From Desmodus rotundus (Eukaryota > Chordata > Mammalia > Chiroptera > Phyllostomidae): a stretch of DNA of 64,000 bases. The translations under genes and the position numbers were made by a program. The notes beneath the pieces were generated by a model. It was not told the DNA's origin and did no database searches. It saw nothing but the letters and a program-made list of their open reading frames with translations. The stretch lies in assembly GCF_022682495.2 (NCBI RefSeq), contig NC_071397.1:26365427-26429426 (forward strand), in the 5' to 3' direction. This document shows positions 23,166 through 35,342 of the stretch, piece after piece (the stretch's first letter is position 1; each line of letters begins with the position of its first letter).

Positions 23166-23930
23166 TATGTTTAGTCATATACATCATAAACATTATATGG
23201 ATTAGTGTATATATAAATCTCAATATGACAGTAAAGATACATAAAATAAATCATAGGATTAAACTCCAGTAAAAAAAGATAAAAGCATGTAAGTAAAAAG
23301 AGGGAAATTTTGCCTTTACGTTAAGAAAAGAAAACTTTATGTTTAATGTTGTGAAAGCCTGACTTGACTACAGTTATGTAAATAAAGTGGGATATGGGAA
23401 GAGTTTGTCACTATTATTAGAGAAGACACAGCGCCTCTGCAGCCTACTGGGGGAGGAGAAAGAAAGGGAGTATCTAGCTTTCACATATTGATGATGCGCC
23501 AAGCACAAAAGCAGGTGTTACGAAATCATCACCCACTCCACATGATGTTGTTGTTACTTCTTTGCTTTCCAGAGGAAGCCAAACGACTTACTGTTGTTCC
23601 TTTAGTCTTTCGTTGCTGAGAAAGTGTTTGAAGTCAAGTCTGACTGAAATCTTATCTGTGTGTTCACCTCTATAAAACATACTTGTGATATAAGAATTAC
23701 ACTCTTCTTATTTTCTTACCAATCACTGATGTTGTTTAGACTTCTGCATATAATTATACCTATATAAGAGACACTAGCAAAAATGAGTCTAGAAGTAGCT
23801 TCTTTGGTGATGGAAAAGCCTTAATACTCTTAACATTTTAACATAAATGGTTGAAAAAACTGAGGAGCTATAATCTACAAGACAGAAAATTAAGCAGGAG
23901 TGTTTTTTGCCTTAATTTTGCTTTTGCAGT
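23166..23930. other. Unique DNA
   Basis: No gene. 23480-23600 has faint MIR-like wording ('gatgcgccaagcac') that is too weak to call. Confidence 0.5.
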
Positions 23931-24287
23931 GTTCCATTGTTGAAATCTCCATCCCCCATTCCTCAGAATGTAGCTATATTGGAAGACAGATCTTTAAAGA
24001 GGTAATCAAGGTAAAATGAGGTCCTCAGACTGGGGCTCTAATTCACTACCACTGGTGTCCTTAGAAGAAGAGACATTTGGACAGACAAAGAGACACCAGG
24101 AAGCCCGTGCACAGAGGGAAGATCATGTGAAGATAAAGCATCTGCTAGCCAAGAAAAACAACCTCAGAGGAAACTAACTCTGCCAATTCCTGATCTTGGA
24201 TTTCCAGCCTCAGGAACTATGAGAAAATAACTTTCTGTTGTTGTTTTTTTTATAACAGCCCTAGAAAACTGGCAAGTTAATGTAAAG
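23931..24287 (+). mobile_element. MaLR (MLT1-like) LTR
   Basis: 'ttgttgaaatctccatccc' at the left, 'actggtgtccttagaagaag' at 24051, 'catgtgaagataaagc' at 24126, 'tgatcttggatttccagcct' at 24192 and 'cagccctagaaaact' at 24259 occur in the order of a MaLR LTR. It is nearly full length with no internal region attached. Confidence 0.85.
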
Positions 24288-26145
24288 GAGGTCTAAAAAG
24301 GCCTTTAAATATTTGAAATAGTGTCATATTAAAGTATACACATACTTGTTCTACATTTTCCCTCAAGAAAAAATGAGAGGCAAGAGTATTCAGAGGTAAA
24401 TTTTACCAAAACTATAAGCTGACTTTTTAAACTATATTAAATGTTTTTTAAAAGATTAAATAGTTGTTCCCTTTCTGTTGCTTTAAATGGGGAAATGAAA
24501 CAAGTGATGGGAGGAGGAAGAAAGAAAAAGGACGGGAAGGAAGGGAAAAGGGGATGGAAAGGGGAGAGAGGGAAGAGAGAAAAATAAATGCATGACAGTG
24601 TAATTCCACTCGGAATTATTCATAGAGAGTGCTGAACAAGGAATTCTCAAAAGTGTGGTATTTAGACTAAATCTCCTCTATCTTCCTTTAGGATTCAAAA
24701 CTCTATGACTCACTATCATTTATATTGAGAAATACTTCCAAATGTCAATGTATCCTTAAAAGTTCCTCCAATTTTCCAATAAACAATGAACTGACATATG
24801 TAGATTTTAAAATGAAATAAAAGTCGGTTTTAGTCTGATTAATTGCTTATTAGAATAATCATGCCCTCTGCTTTCCCCAGTGAGCACTCCACTTAAGTGA
24901 CATCATTTATAATAACTTAGATACTTCCTCTTTTAGATTAAGCATATTTTAAAATAGCCACAAAATAATAAACAAATAGGCAAACATCCATTTCCCTTAT
25001 TTGATGGATAATTAGAAAATAATTTGGAAGTTATTTTAAGAGTTGAAATTTCATGATTAGTTGTAATCATTTTTTATATCTTTTTCTGTGATTTTTAGAT
25101 TAAATAGATGTTTAAAAACATTTTTAGCTCTGAAAAAGTGAGGCTATAACTACATTTCTTAGGACCCAAATTACAGTCCCTAAAAATCTCTCTCACTAGT
25201 AATAACACTTTTGAAATATTTTAATGAAGTATTTTTGTATAGTATTTACATACTTAACAGAAATTTTTCCTAGAGAACTATAGATTCACATTCAGCCACA
25301 GAACTGGATAATTATGATAATGTGATGACAATCATAATAATAAAACAAGCCTGAGCAGTTAAATATTTTCTCTACATAACTCATAGCTCCCTTCCTATTT
25401 GTTAAGTTTTTTCATAATTTTCCATTTAAGAACTAAGCTAATTCTTGTAGTGAAGTTAGAAAATTACAGATACTCTATCCTCTTTAGTGAAGCAAATGTA
25501 GCTTCTTACTTCCAATAACAGATGTGGTCTTTTCAGATTTCCTGTCCCATGGAGATACTGAAGAAAAACAAAACACAATTTTAGTCTATCTCTGCAAACT
25601 CTCCGGTGCATAATAATAAGGAATCACTTGGATAACTCAATATTTTTACTTAAAATACAGAGTGTGTAGTGGCCCAGTGGAGGGGACTATTCAGTGGATT
25701 CATAAAACAGTGTTCAGGCTATTTGGTTGACGACTCTCATGTGATTTGCTTGGATTCCATCCATAGGCTTTTTTCTGGTTTGATACTAAATTATGTAAAA
25801 TGAATTCTTCTAGTGTCTGATACTGAATTCTGTAAGTGCAATATTCTGATATTTGTCTTGTCTTTGTCTTAGCAGTTCTGTGATCCTCTTGGGCATATTG
25901 GACCTTCTTCAGCTCTTACACTGACTTACTATACGTTCTAACTTTTATTTGGTTTGAGGCTTCAGTGGTCAACTCAAGAGATACAGACTTCTGGGTCACG
26001 TAGCTACCACCATGGCAACTTGTTCTACTAAAGCCTTCTCAAAATGGTTCCTCTGAGCATGTAGGAAATTCAAATATCTTTTGTTTCGTATAGTAAATGA
26101 GGAAAAGGAAACTCAAACTCTCCAAGTCCTCCTCTCCTCTGTGTA
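24288..26145. other. Unique DNA with a purine-rich tract
   Basis: No gene seen. 24508-24590 is an almost pure A/G run of about 80 bases ('gggaggaggaagaaag' onwards). Confidence 0.5.
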
Positions 26146-26214
26146 ATTCTCTCTCTCTTTCTCTTTCTCTCCCTCTCTCTCTCTTCTTCACACACACACA
26201 CACACACACACACC
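26146..26214 (+). repeat. Compound (CT)n(CA)n microsatellite
   Basis: A CT-rich run from 26148 to 26187 passes directly into a perfect CA run to about 26213. The 67-codon minus frame at 26039-26242 crosses it and is spurious. Confidence 0.95.
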
Positions 26215-26834
26215 ATATTGTACCTGGATGCAGCTGGTCCAAATTGAAGAGGACAGAGGTCAGCCTTTAATAAAATTGCCTTTCTTACTTGTTTCTCAGA
26301 ATATCCCCTCTGTTTACGCAGACATACATGTCCCCCTGACTCATTGCATTACTCCTAATTCCATCTTCTTTCCACTCTTCCTTAGAACTGAATGTGGGAG
26401 GTTATTTCTTCTATGTAATATCCTAATTTTTGTATCAATAAAATTTTATATTTAATTAGGAAAACCTAGCTTAAGATGGGCTAAATTTAAATTATAGTAA
26501 GTTAGAAAATCCTTTCCTATCAATGTCTTCACTTTCAATGAGATTATTTTTTCTCTACTAATATCCTCTGTTAGCAAACAGAAGCTAAATATTGACTACT
26601 TATCTTATCATTCCAGTTATATCACAGCTAATCACATTCCCAGTTTCACATCTAACAGCTATAGTCTCTTATCAAGCCGTGGAGAACGAGATGTCCTCGC
26701 TGACAAGGAAGAATATGTTATACGGGGAAATGCAAAGGAGAACAGCCAACTAACCAATTCAGAAAGCAGTGACTATTTTATTCTAGAAAGTTTGAGAGTT
26801 TAGAAAAAAACGTAACATCAATTTGAAGTTAATT
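26215..26834. other. Unique DNA
   Basis: No gene or repeat recognised; frames here (26228-26455) have no domain. Confidence 0.5.
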
Positions 26835-27160
26835 GTGTATTAGTGACTGGGTGGCTAGGATAACAGAAATTCATCTTCTTACAGTTCTGATGTCTGAAAG
26901 TCAAGACTAAAGTACCAGTAGGGTTGGGTTTCACTGAAGCCTCTCTCTTGATTCACAGATGGTCACCCTCTTCCTATTCATGCCCTCACATGGTTGTCCT
27001 TCTGTGCTTGTGTGACCATGGTGTCTCCCCCTCTTTTAATAAGGACATCAGTCCTTTGAGATTAGGGTTCCACTATCATGACTTTATTTAATCTTAATTA
27101 CCTCTCTACAGGCCCTATTTCCAAATATAGTCACTTTGGGAATTACAGTTCCAACACAGT
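26835..27160 (-). mobile_element. MaLR (MLT1-like) LTR
   Basis: The plus strand reads the antisense LTR: 'cttcttacagttctgatg', 'ttgattcacagatgg', 'aataaggacatcagtc', 'cctctctacaggccctattt' and 'ccaaatatagtcacttt'. It is moderately diverged, with no internal sequence attached. Confidence 0.8.
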
Positions 27161-27685
27161 TCAGTTCTTAACAATCAAATTAAAAATATATTTTCAAATA
27201 TTCTGTGCTTGTTCCTTGTTCTCATCACATATTTTCTTTTTGTCCCTTTGTTTCCTTCCCTTCATTCTAGCAAATTGCTCCAAATTACTTTTGTACAATT
27301 GAAACTCAGGTGAAGAAATTCAATTAGGCCTCTCAGTTAATGGCATATTTTCATCACTGGTCTGTGCAAGTTCCCACTATTATTTTATTGATTGATTGAT
27401 TGACTGATGGATTTGTATATTTTATTGTATCCCTCTCCCCACCTCCACCTTTGATTTTTATATGCTTTCTTGCCAAATAGGTACATACTATTTTACACAC
27501 ATCATTTTATGCAAATATTATTGTGCTATATATCTTGTGGGGTTTTTTTACTTTATTGCACTGAAAACCAGGTTTTTAAGATCTTCCCATATTTTCATTC
27601 TCTAATCTTTGTTTCTAACTGCTATAAATATCCTGTGATATACATGTAACATATTGCATTTATTTTTTCTACTTTCTAATGAAAT
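27161..27685. other. Unique DNA
   Basis: A (TTGA)n-like stretch at 27388-27408 is the only repetitive sequence seen. 27410-27450 has faint antisense L1-end character, not called. Confidence 0.45.
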
Positions 27686-27965
27686 GATTAGATTTATTTT
27701 TAAAATTCAACATTATATTAGTTTCATGTGAACATCATAGTGGTGAGACACTCATATAATTTACTAAGTGTTCCCCGTGGTGGTTCAAGTACCCACCTGA
27801 CACCATACATTTTATCACAACATTCCTGACTATAATCTCTATGCTGTACTTTACATCCTTGTGACTATCTTGTAACTACCAGTTTGTACTTCTTAATCCC
27901 TTCACTTTTTTTGCCCAGACCCCAACCTGCCCTCACCCCAATCTGGTGGCTGTCAGTCCACACAT
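27686..27965 (-). mobile_element. L1 3' UTR fragment (older lineage)
   Basis: 'catagtggtgagacactca', 'acccacctgacaccataca', 'tgctgtactttacatcct' and 'ttgtaactaccagtttgta' form the antisense 3' UTR of an L1 lineage also present at 47.4 kb. It is an ORF-less, truncated copy. Confidence 0.75.
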
Positions 27966-28555
27966 TGCATTTGAATTTGGACACAATTACTAATGGCATC
28001 TTTTAGTTAAGTAGCTGAGATACAGATCTAGTTACATACCCACGGTTTTGTCAACTCTTACAGAAAATTAACCCTTAAAAAGACCCCTCAGGTTAAAAAA
28101 CTACAACTGCAAGTAAATCATAACAAAAAAAGTAATCAATATATTGACAATAATCAACTGTTAAGTAAGTTGACTTAAGCAAATCCAAAAATCAAATGAG
28201 AAAATCTAAGTCTCAAGGGTCTTCTGCAATTTTCTAGTAAAGAACTTGATGGGGCTAAGCTGTATGTTATTTAATGTATAAATAAATTAAAGAGATGAAC
28301 ACATGATTGTAGTGTTGTGACTTAGTTTGAAGTCCCCAAAAGCTAACACTGAGATGAGTATCCTGCACAAATGATTTATTAAAGAAATTTCTCCAGGAGA
28401 AACTATTAGTAAGTGGGAAAAAAACAGAATAGGAAGAGGAGGAAACAAAGCAAGTGTTCCATTTTTATACATTGTCCCTGTAGGAGATGCCTAGAGTGTA
28501 AATTCTACCTCGGAATCTGTCCTTGTCCAGAATTGGCAGATAGGACATACATATG
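27966..28555. other. Unique DNA
   Basis: No gene or repeat recognised. Confidence 0.5.
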
Positions 28556-29045
28556 AGGAGGACCCCCCCCCAAAAAAAAACCACCCAGAATTATCTTCTG
28601 GAGGGCAGGTCCCTTGTACTACAGGCTTCCCCCATTAGGTGAGTGTTCTAGGAACCCATCTGTATCAGTGTACCAGTTGGCATTGTTGTGAGAGGCTGTG
28701 TTGGGCTTCAGTGAAATTTTTTTGAAGGCGCTTTCAATGTACTTGCCTATTTCATGATGGGTGACTTACAAGCACACCTGCCCACTGCGGGCTCAGTGTT
28801 CAGCAGTTTTTTGCCACAAACAGCATGACCCCCTTGCTCCACCCTCCCTATTAAAATGGCAGAAGCAATAAATGGCATCAAAATCGACCATCTCAAAACA
28901 GTTTTGAGCAGTGGGAAAAAAGTTTTGATAGGTGCATTATATGAAATGGAGAGTTCTTTGAAGGTGACTGAAATTTAAACATGTAAGCATAAATACACCA
29001 TTTTTTAATAAATAAGTTCTGAGGTCTTTTGGGTTCTCCTCCATC
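28556..29045 (+). mobile_element. Second mariner-family element, internally deleted
   Basis: The left end 'gaggaggacccccccccc' followed by an A run, and the right end 'gaggtcttttgggttctcct', are imperfect inverted repeats. Before the right end, the plus strand carries a transposase C-terminus in shifted frames: 'AEAINGIKID', then 'FEQWEKSFDRC' after a frameshift, then 'NGEFFEGD' followed by a stop at about 28974. Both the order and the 'EQWxKxxDRCI' wording are typical of mariner transposase ends. The DNA-binding domain and catalytic triad are gone, leaving about 490 bp of an expected 1.3 kb. Confidence 0.72.
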
Positions 29046-29312
29046 CAGCACCACCCAATTGCTAACTGGCCAGTATGTGGCTAAGGGCAACATGGAGCTC
29101 TACAAGGGAAGATGTTTTCCAGGCCAGGACTCCTGCCCTTGTTAGCCACGTGGCTACACCAGCCCAGGTGAAGTTCTCCAAAGACAATTACAGATACAAT
29201 AGACACAGTAGCACACAGAAGCTGGGGGAGAGGTATGAGGACATGATAAATGAGATCAGAAGTGATGTGTGCAATGCACTGACAATGTCTGCCACATGCA
29301 AAAAAAAAAATT
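29046..29312 (+). pseudogene. Possible processed-pseudogene fragment ending in an A run
   Basis: A GC-richer stretch directly right of the mariner has an open frame at 29075-29314. Its part after 29160 reads 'QVKFSKDNYRYN', then 'KLGERYEDMINEIRSDV', and it ends in ten As at 29300-29309. The charged, helical look of 'GERYEDMINEIRSDV' is more gene-like than most frames in the window. I cannot name a parent gene. No target-site duplication was confirmed. Confidence 0.3.
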
Positions 29313-30794
29313 AGATGTTGATCTAGTTACTAGATTCTAATGAAACGTGGTACCATGCAGAACTGTGGAGGTGCCAGATTTCCTGATGAGTCAAAAGTTG
29401 TTAAATTGCACTTAATTCATTCCCTGCTATTTTAGACTATGTAAAATTGTCTTGTAAAAGACAATGTGACTTGTAAAAATACTGTCAGTTGTCTCCTCAA
29501 GTCTCGTCAGAAACATTACTTTTACATCTGAGAAAATATGAAACCTGGAGTAGTGAGGTGACATTTTTTAATATCATGCCAAGTTCCAGTACAAGATCTG
29601 GGACCCCAAATTTCTGAAGTCCATATTTAATTATGAATTTTATAAAAATAAGTATTTCAAACAATAACATATATAATCACAAAATTTACTGACTGCTGTA
29701 AAATGAAAACCTTAAATTTAAGATACTTTAGCCAATAATATTTAGAGGTATATAAATGTTCAGGAGAAGACACATTAACTGACATAAAGAAATGGGAATC
29801 AAAATGTAATTAAAGAAATGAGGGGAAGAAAAAAGAACATCTAGGTTCAATACTGTTGAGCATAAGACTGGTGGATGTCTGGACGATTTTTCATTAAGTA
29901 CAGGTAAAAAAAGGCTTGCTCAATGTGTTTGATTTTTGGAAGAGTCTTTAGGTTGGTCAGTGTGTCATGGTTTAAAATCTGTCGGTGAAAGCACATTGAA
30001 AAAAAAAGAAAATAAATGAAGTTATTTTAAATATCCTATTCTTGACCTATTTCCATATTTTAAATTATAATTCCTCCAATATAACTTACTTGAATTTGAT
30101 AGTACTTTTAAATGTAATGCTTCGCATAGCTAGGTAGGTGTATTTTTACAGCTCTTCCATCAAGTTCGTGTCATAAGTAGGTCAGCATAATGAAATATGT
30201 ATGGAGTGATGGAAATGAGGGAGTTTTGAAAAGTTGCAGATTTACTTTTGAATTGTGAACTTTTAAAAATCTTTTTAGTTCTGAAAAAAATCGATGGCAT
30301 TGTTTGTTGAAACCATTTTTAATATCAAATGAGTTTCTTTTCCAGATTTTACAGAACATAATAATAAATAATTAGAAAATACTTTAATACATAAATGAAG
30401 TATCTAGAAAAATAGTTTATTTAGAGTATGATATTGATAATTTGTACATGATTATAAACTAAAAATGGTATAATGAATTTAGTTAATTATATATTTAACA
30501 GTTCATAATTTAACTTCTATAATGTATTTATATCTTCCCTGCTTAAAAGATGCAAAATATGTTTAACCTTTAAATTAAAAAGTTCTCTTAAGCTCTTTAA
30601 AAAATAACCAATACTATAATTTAACATTTTTCTAAGTTAAGGTAAAGTTAAAGATATGTAAATGATTTAGATGAATTAAATGAAAAATAATTGTATGTGT
30701 TTTATTTTATTTACCTTCTATGGTTGATATTCTCCTGTATTATAGATGAGTATTTTAGGCTACATATAATCAGATATGTCAAACGCATTTAATT
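29313..30794. other. Unique AT-rich DNA
   Basis: About 1.5 kb, no gene or repeat recognised; the right end is (AT)-rich and gives the L1 target site. Confidence 0.55.
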
Positions 30795-31178
30795 AACATT
30801 CATTTATTTTTTTATTTTAATTAATTAATTAATTAATTTTAATTTTTTATTGTTATTCAATTACAGTTGTGTGCCTTTTCTCCCCATCCCTCCACCCCAC
30901 CCCAGCTGACCTCCCTCCCTCCCCCACCTCCACCCTCCCCCTTGATTTTGTCCGTGTGTCCTTTATAGTAGTTCCTGTAATCCCCTCTCCTCACTGTCCC
31001 CTCCCCACTCCCCCCCTGCCCATTGTTAGATTGTTCTTAACTTCAATGTCTCTGGCTATATTTTGTTTCCTTTTTTCTTCTATTGATTATGTTCCAGTTA
31101 AAGGTGAGATCATATGGTATTTGTCCCTCACCGTCTGGCTCATTTCACTTAACATAATGCTCTCCAAACATTCATTTA
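30795..31178 (-). mobile_element. Short bat-type L1 with perfect target-site duplications
   Basis: AACATTCATTTA occurs at 30795-30806 and again at 31167-31178. Between them a T-rich tail with an (AATT)n expansion (30818-30846) leads into the C-rich 3' UTR ('ccctccctcccccacctcc') and ends in antisense 'cacttaacataatgctctcc'. The insert is 360 bp, so it is strongly 5'-truncated. The clean duplication suggests a fairly young event. The 111-codon plus frame is antisense and has no meaning. Confidence 0.92.
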
Positions 31179-33168
31179 ACTTTCAAAACTTCCATATCTC
31201 TTAACTCATTGGGGTTACTATGGTTTTTACACCACTATCCTAATGGAATTAATTTTTAAAAATTAATTTTAATATGAACACCAGACATGAAAAATATAAT
31301 TATAGACTTTGATTCAAGTTTTGTGTTAGCATTGTTTATACAATGTGTAAAAGCTGTTAGAATAAAAATGATTCAAAATTACAAATGTAAAATTAGTACA
31401 CATATGAATTCTTATTTTACAGCATGACAGTAATTCACAAAAATATAAGAATATCCAAAATGTGAAAAAATTACATAGGTATATTTTCTTAGATTTTTTT
31501 TTTTACTTATACTATAATTTTTCCTTTTCTTTACAATTTAATACTGAAAATAATTTTTAACTCTAATAGTTCTAAAAGAACACAAAATTAATACTGAATT
31601 AACTATAAAACAATTATGATAAATTTGAAAATTATAATTGTATTGTATTATTAAGCTATTAAGAGTAATTGAAGTACTAAAATGCTCTTATATTGAATTC
31701 TTGATGTCTCTGTGTAGAAGTTTTGTTAGTGTGACATTAGTTTCTTTGGGTTATATTGATATTTCAGAGGCAGTTTGCATGGCTACTTCTCCTTTGGCTA
31801 CTCTATTTAATCAAACAAGGAAAAGATATATCAGGTACTCTGTAAAACAATGCCAATATGTTGTGTTGCATAAACTATGTAACCTATACACAAATATTTG
31901 TTTTATTATGTAGTTTTGCTCTACTTGTACCCTGCTAACATAGAAAATGTCAATTTATTTCAGGAAATGCCCATAAGAAAGAAAAAAATGTGGTGTCTTT
32001 ATGATTGTTTGCATTACTTGTTGAGTATTTTTCTTACAGGAGACAACTTTCATTTGACTTGGTCATACTGGAAACACAATCTTCAGTTTAGAATTTTCAA
32101 TGTCTGAGAATTGGGAAGTTTTCAGACAATTGTTCCTGGTTCCGTACATTCCAGATATTATTTCCCCTTACATTTACAAATCCTTACACTGAGATTTAGA
32201 ACATGTTCATATCACTGTACCATATCTTGTTCTCTACCTTTGTATTAGGAGGGTGGGAGAGTTGTTTTACGGAGTGGCAAGGGTATTCTGGGAATCATCC
32301 CCTTACCTGAATAGCTAGCAATTACTACTCACCAGAGTGTGGATCTCTCACTAAAACAAAACAAATGTAACATAAATTTTTTTGGCCATATCACCAAAAG
32401 TCCTGATCTATTTAAATACCAGGGAAAAATTAGATACTGAAGATATTGGGGTGGAAAGAGCTAACAATCTTGATCAACTAGAGTTTTAAACCATAGTAAT
32501 GTGAACCCACTCAGGGGCCTTCCCATGCCTTGAGAGGGGCTTCATCCCATAATTGTTTCTGATCTTTATACTCAGTAACTCTTAAAAATCCAACTGTGAT
32601 ATATAAAATGCATTTAACAATTTCTAATTAATTTCCACTATTGAATTTTACTCTAAAGCAATGCAATGGAAACACTACTTTTCCACATGAAAGCACCTGA
32701 AGGGTAATTAAGGCTGTTCCTAATATTACATGTTCCAAAACTACAGTAAGAACCTCTGCTCCACTCCCCCAAAATACTATTTATAATTTCTTACTCATAC
32801 CGAGTCATCTTTCTCAGGTTTAAATACTGACTTCTGGAAGAGCAATATATCAGTTCAAATCATCTTTGGAGGGGGTGATATGATATAGATTACATTCCAC
32901 ACATCCTGTATCTTTTTAAGTTAGAAAGTGATATGTGAAAAGAGTATGTAGGAAACTTACAAAGGAACTCAGTTTTTAAATATATTGATGCAGTAATAGA
33001 TACAAGGATTTTGCTGTGTTTCCAACCCACAAATGAGAATAGACAAGTGCTTACATGTCAGAAGGTTATAAAAAACCATGCTAAATGGAATCAGGAAAGG
33101 GAAAATGCTTATCAGATCAGTGATATAGGAAAAACATCTGAAATAGGTAGTTCTTGATATAAAAAATA
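31179..33168. other. Unique AT-rich DNA
   Basis: About 2 kb without recognised genes or repeats. Frames at 31638-31913 and 31898-32107 lack any family motif. Confidence 0.55.
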
Positions 33169-33857
33169 TAAGACATTGTTCTTAACTTCAATGTCTCTGG
33201 TTATATTTTGTTTGCTTTTTTCTCTTGTTGATTATGTTCCAGTTAAAGGTGAGATCATATGGTATTTGTCCCTCACCACCTGGCTTATTTCACTTAGCAT
33301 AATGCTCTCAAGTTCCATCCATGCTGTCGCAAAGGGTATAAGCTCCTTCTTTCTCTCTGCCGTGTAGTATTCCATTGTATAAATGTACCATAGTTTTTTG
33401 ATCCACTCATTTGCTGATGGGCACTTAGGTTGCTACTAGTACTTGGCTATTGTAAATTGTGCTGCTATGAACATCGGGGTGCATAGGTTCTTTTGGATTG
33501 GTGTTTCAGGGTTCTTAGGGTATAATCCCAGCAGCAGAATTGCTGGGTCAAAGGGCAGTTCCACTTTTAGTTTTGTGAGGAAATTTCATACCGTTTTCCA
33601 CAGTGGTCACACCAGTCTGCATTCCCACCAACAGTGCACTAGGGTTCCCTTTTCTCCGCATCCACCCCAACATTTGTTTGTTGATTTGTTTATGTTGGCC
33701 ACTTTGACTGGTGTGAGATGGTACCTCATTGTGGTTTTAATTTGTGTCTTTCTGATGGCTAGTGATGCTGAGCATCTTTTCATACATCTCTAGGCCCTGT
33801 GTATGTCTTCCTTGGAGAAGTGTCTTTCAAGTCCTTTGCTCATTTTTTAATTGGGAA
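33169..33857 (-). mobile_element. Inverted 5' segment of a twin-primed L1
   Basis: Antisense ORF2-end text begins at 'acattgttcttaacttc' and passes 'ttcacttagcataatgctct', 'gctgctatgaacatcggg', 'gcattcccaccaacag' and 'tcattgtggttttaatttg', ending near 'tcctttgctcattttttaa'. It joins head-on to the L1 3' tail in plus orientation at 33858. The plus frames at 33176-33793 are antisense. Confidence 0.85.
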
Positions 33858-33958
33858 GGTGGAGGCGGGGGAAGGAGGTGGTGTTGGCTGGGGTGGGGTG
33901 GAGGGGTGGGAAGAAAATGCAGACAACTGTAAATTAACAACAATAATTTTTTTTTAAA
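33858..33958 (+). mobile_element. L1 3' tail of the same insertion
   Basis: 'ggctggggtggggtggagg', then 'gaaaatgcagacaactgta' and an A-rich 'aacaacaataa' tail is the bat L1 terminus on the plus strand. The join to the antisense block at its left lacks only a short part of the 3' UTR, as expected from one insertion with 5' inversion. Confidence 0.85.
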
Positions 33959-35282
33959 GTATATGACAAACAATTTCTCCATAGCTGGAATCATGCAGGG
34001 TTTTTATCACCTTGCTTTCTTGCTGAGCCAGAATCATTCAATACTTAGCCCAGGTGTTAACTAGTCTGAAAGTGTTTTCTTAGCCCTTTCTTTTCTTCCA
34101 GGAGAATTGGAGTCTTTCTTTTCTCTTTTCATCACACCCTATGTGTTTCTACATAATGACAATATTGCTATGAATGATAACTGCATTCAGGAATACATTG
34201 CCATTGGGTGCTTACCTGCTTCATGGCAAGATTTGTGATTTCTGTCTTGTTCAATTTTCATACCTGAGAATTTGTGCCACTGCATTTGCATTTAATAAAT
34301 ATGTATTGGCTATAAGATTGAACATTGGAGTAACAGGACTAGCCAAAGTTATGACTAAAAAAGCACGGACCATGTCTGATGAACAGTAACTGATTTCAAC
34401 TGGCAATTATGAAATATGCACTACAAGAAAAGTCCATAAAGCTAAGCTGTAGCAATATTTTAGAGAGTCCTAAGAGCCAGATGGAATAATTGATACTCAA
34501 CTTGGTCAATAGCAATAGTCTTCAGAGATATTTTAGTTGGAAGGTACTATTCTTGAATTCCAGCAAAAGATAGTGAGTGTTTTCATAAGAGTTGTTTACA
34601 GGCAGTGAAAAAAAATTTTAGGTATCTTCCTTTAACGCAAGTTATATCCAGGCAACTATAATATTGCCTGTTGATAAAATTCAGCATTGACAGTGTTTAT
34701 TAGCAGATATGGACTCCAAAGAACAGAAGAATAGAAGTTGTATAGAGAAAAAGTTAAGAAATTAACTTTGACCTGGAGAAGAGGGGTGTTTTTTTAAATA
34801 ATGTTATGTAGTAATATGTACAGATTCTGATCATTTTGTAGGTGCTCAGTTCATTGAGTTCATTTCTAATTGCCATTTGTCCTCTAGAAAGTAACAGGCA
34901 TGGTCGTCTGTTATTGGATAAGCTGTGGGGTTGAGGGAAAATGTAGGCAGAATTTGATGAGTTATGAAGAATAGCTTCTGTGGGTGTGTAGAAGGAGAAA
35001 TGAGACCAGTGGTATAAAAAAGGTGATGGCGACTCAGCTTAGCTTAGATACTATTATACACCATGTGGAACTGATGTGTCGTTGTTTGTCATTTTCCTCC
35101 AGCAGTGAAGAGCTGCCGTGGTATCAGATACCAAAACAGAATACAGACTACATGAACATTGTGTATTGTCAGCTTAGCTATATAGGAACTATTCTCAAAA
35201 TAGTCTTTCTCTGGTCATGTTAGCATGAATCGCAAGAGACATTTTGCACAAGATTGGAGAGGTGGAATGAAAATGAAGTAAC
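33959..35282. other. Unique DNA
   Basis: No gene or repeat recognised; frames at 34174-34389 and 34984-35223 are unconvincing. Confidence 0.55.
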
Positions 35283-35308
35283 AGAGATAGATAGGCAGAT
35301 AGATAATT

Positions 35309-35341
<33 letters not shown>

Positions 35342-35342
35342 T
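35283..35342 (+). repeat. (GATA)n/(GA)n microsatellite
   Basis: 'gatagataggcagatagat' onward, then perfect GA repeats to 35341. Confidence 0.95.

Noticed and set aside
26146..26214. Regular repeats considered as a CRISPR array (also 35283, 63712, 63783)
   Set aside because: They are perfect dinucleotide to tetranucleotide microsatellites without spacers, in a mammalian genome.
30869..31204. Plus-strand 111-codon Pro/Ser/Leu-rich frame
   Set aside because: It is the antisense of an L1 3' UTR bounded by target-site duplications.
33443..33793. Plus-strand 116-codon frame
   Set aside because: It is the antisense of L1 ORF2; the same text recurs at 39551-39754, another L1.
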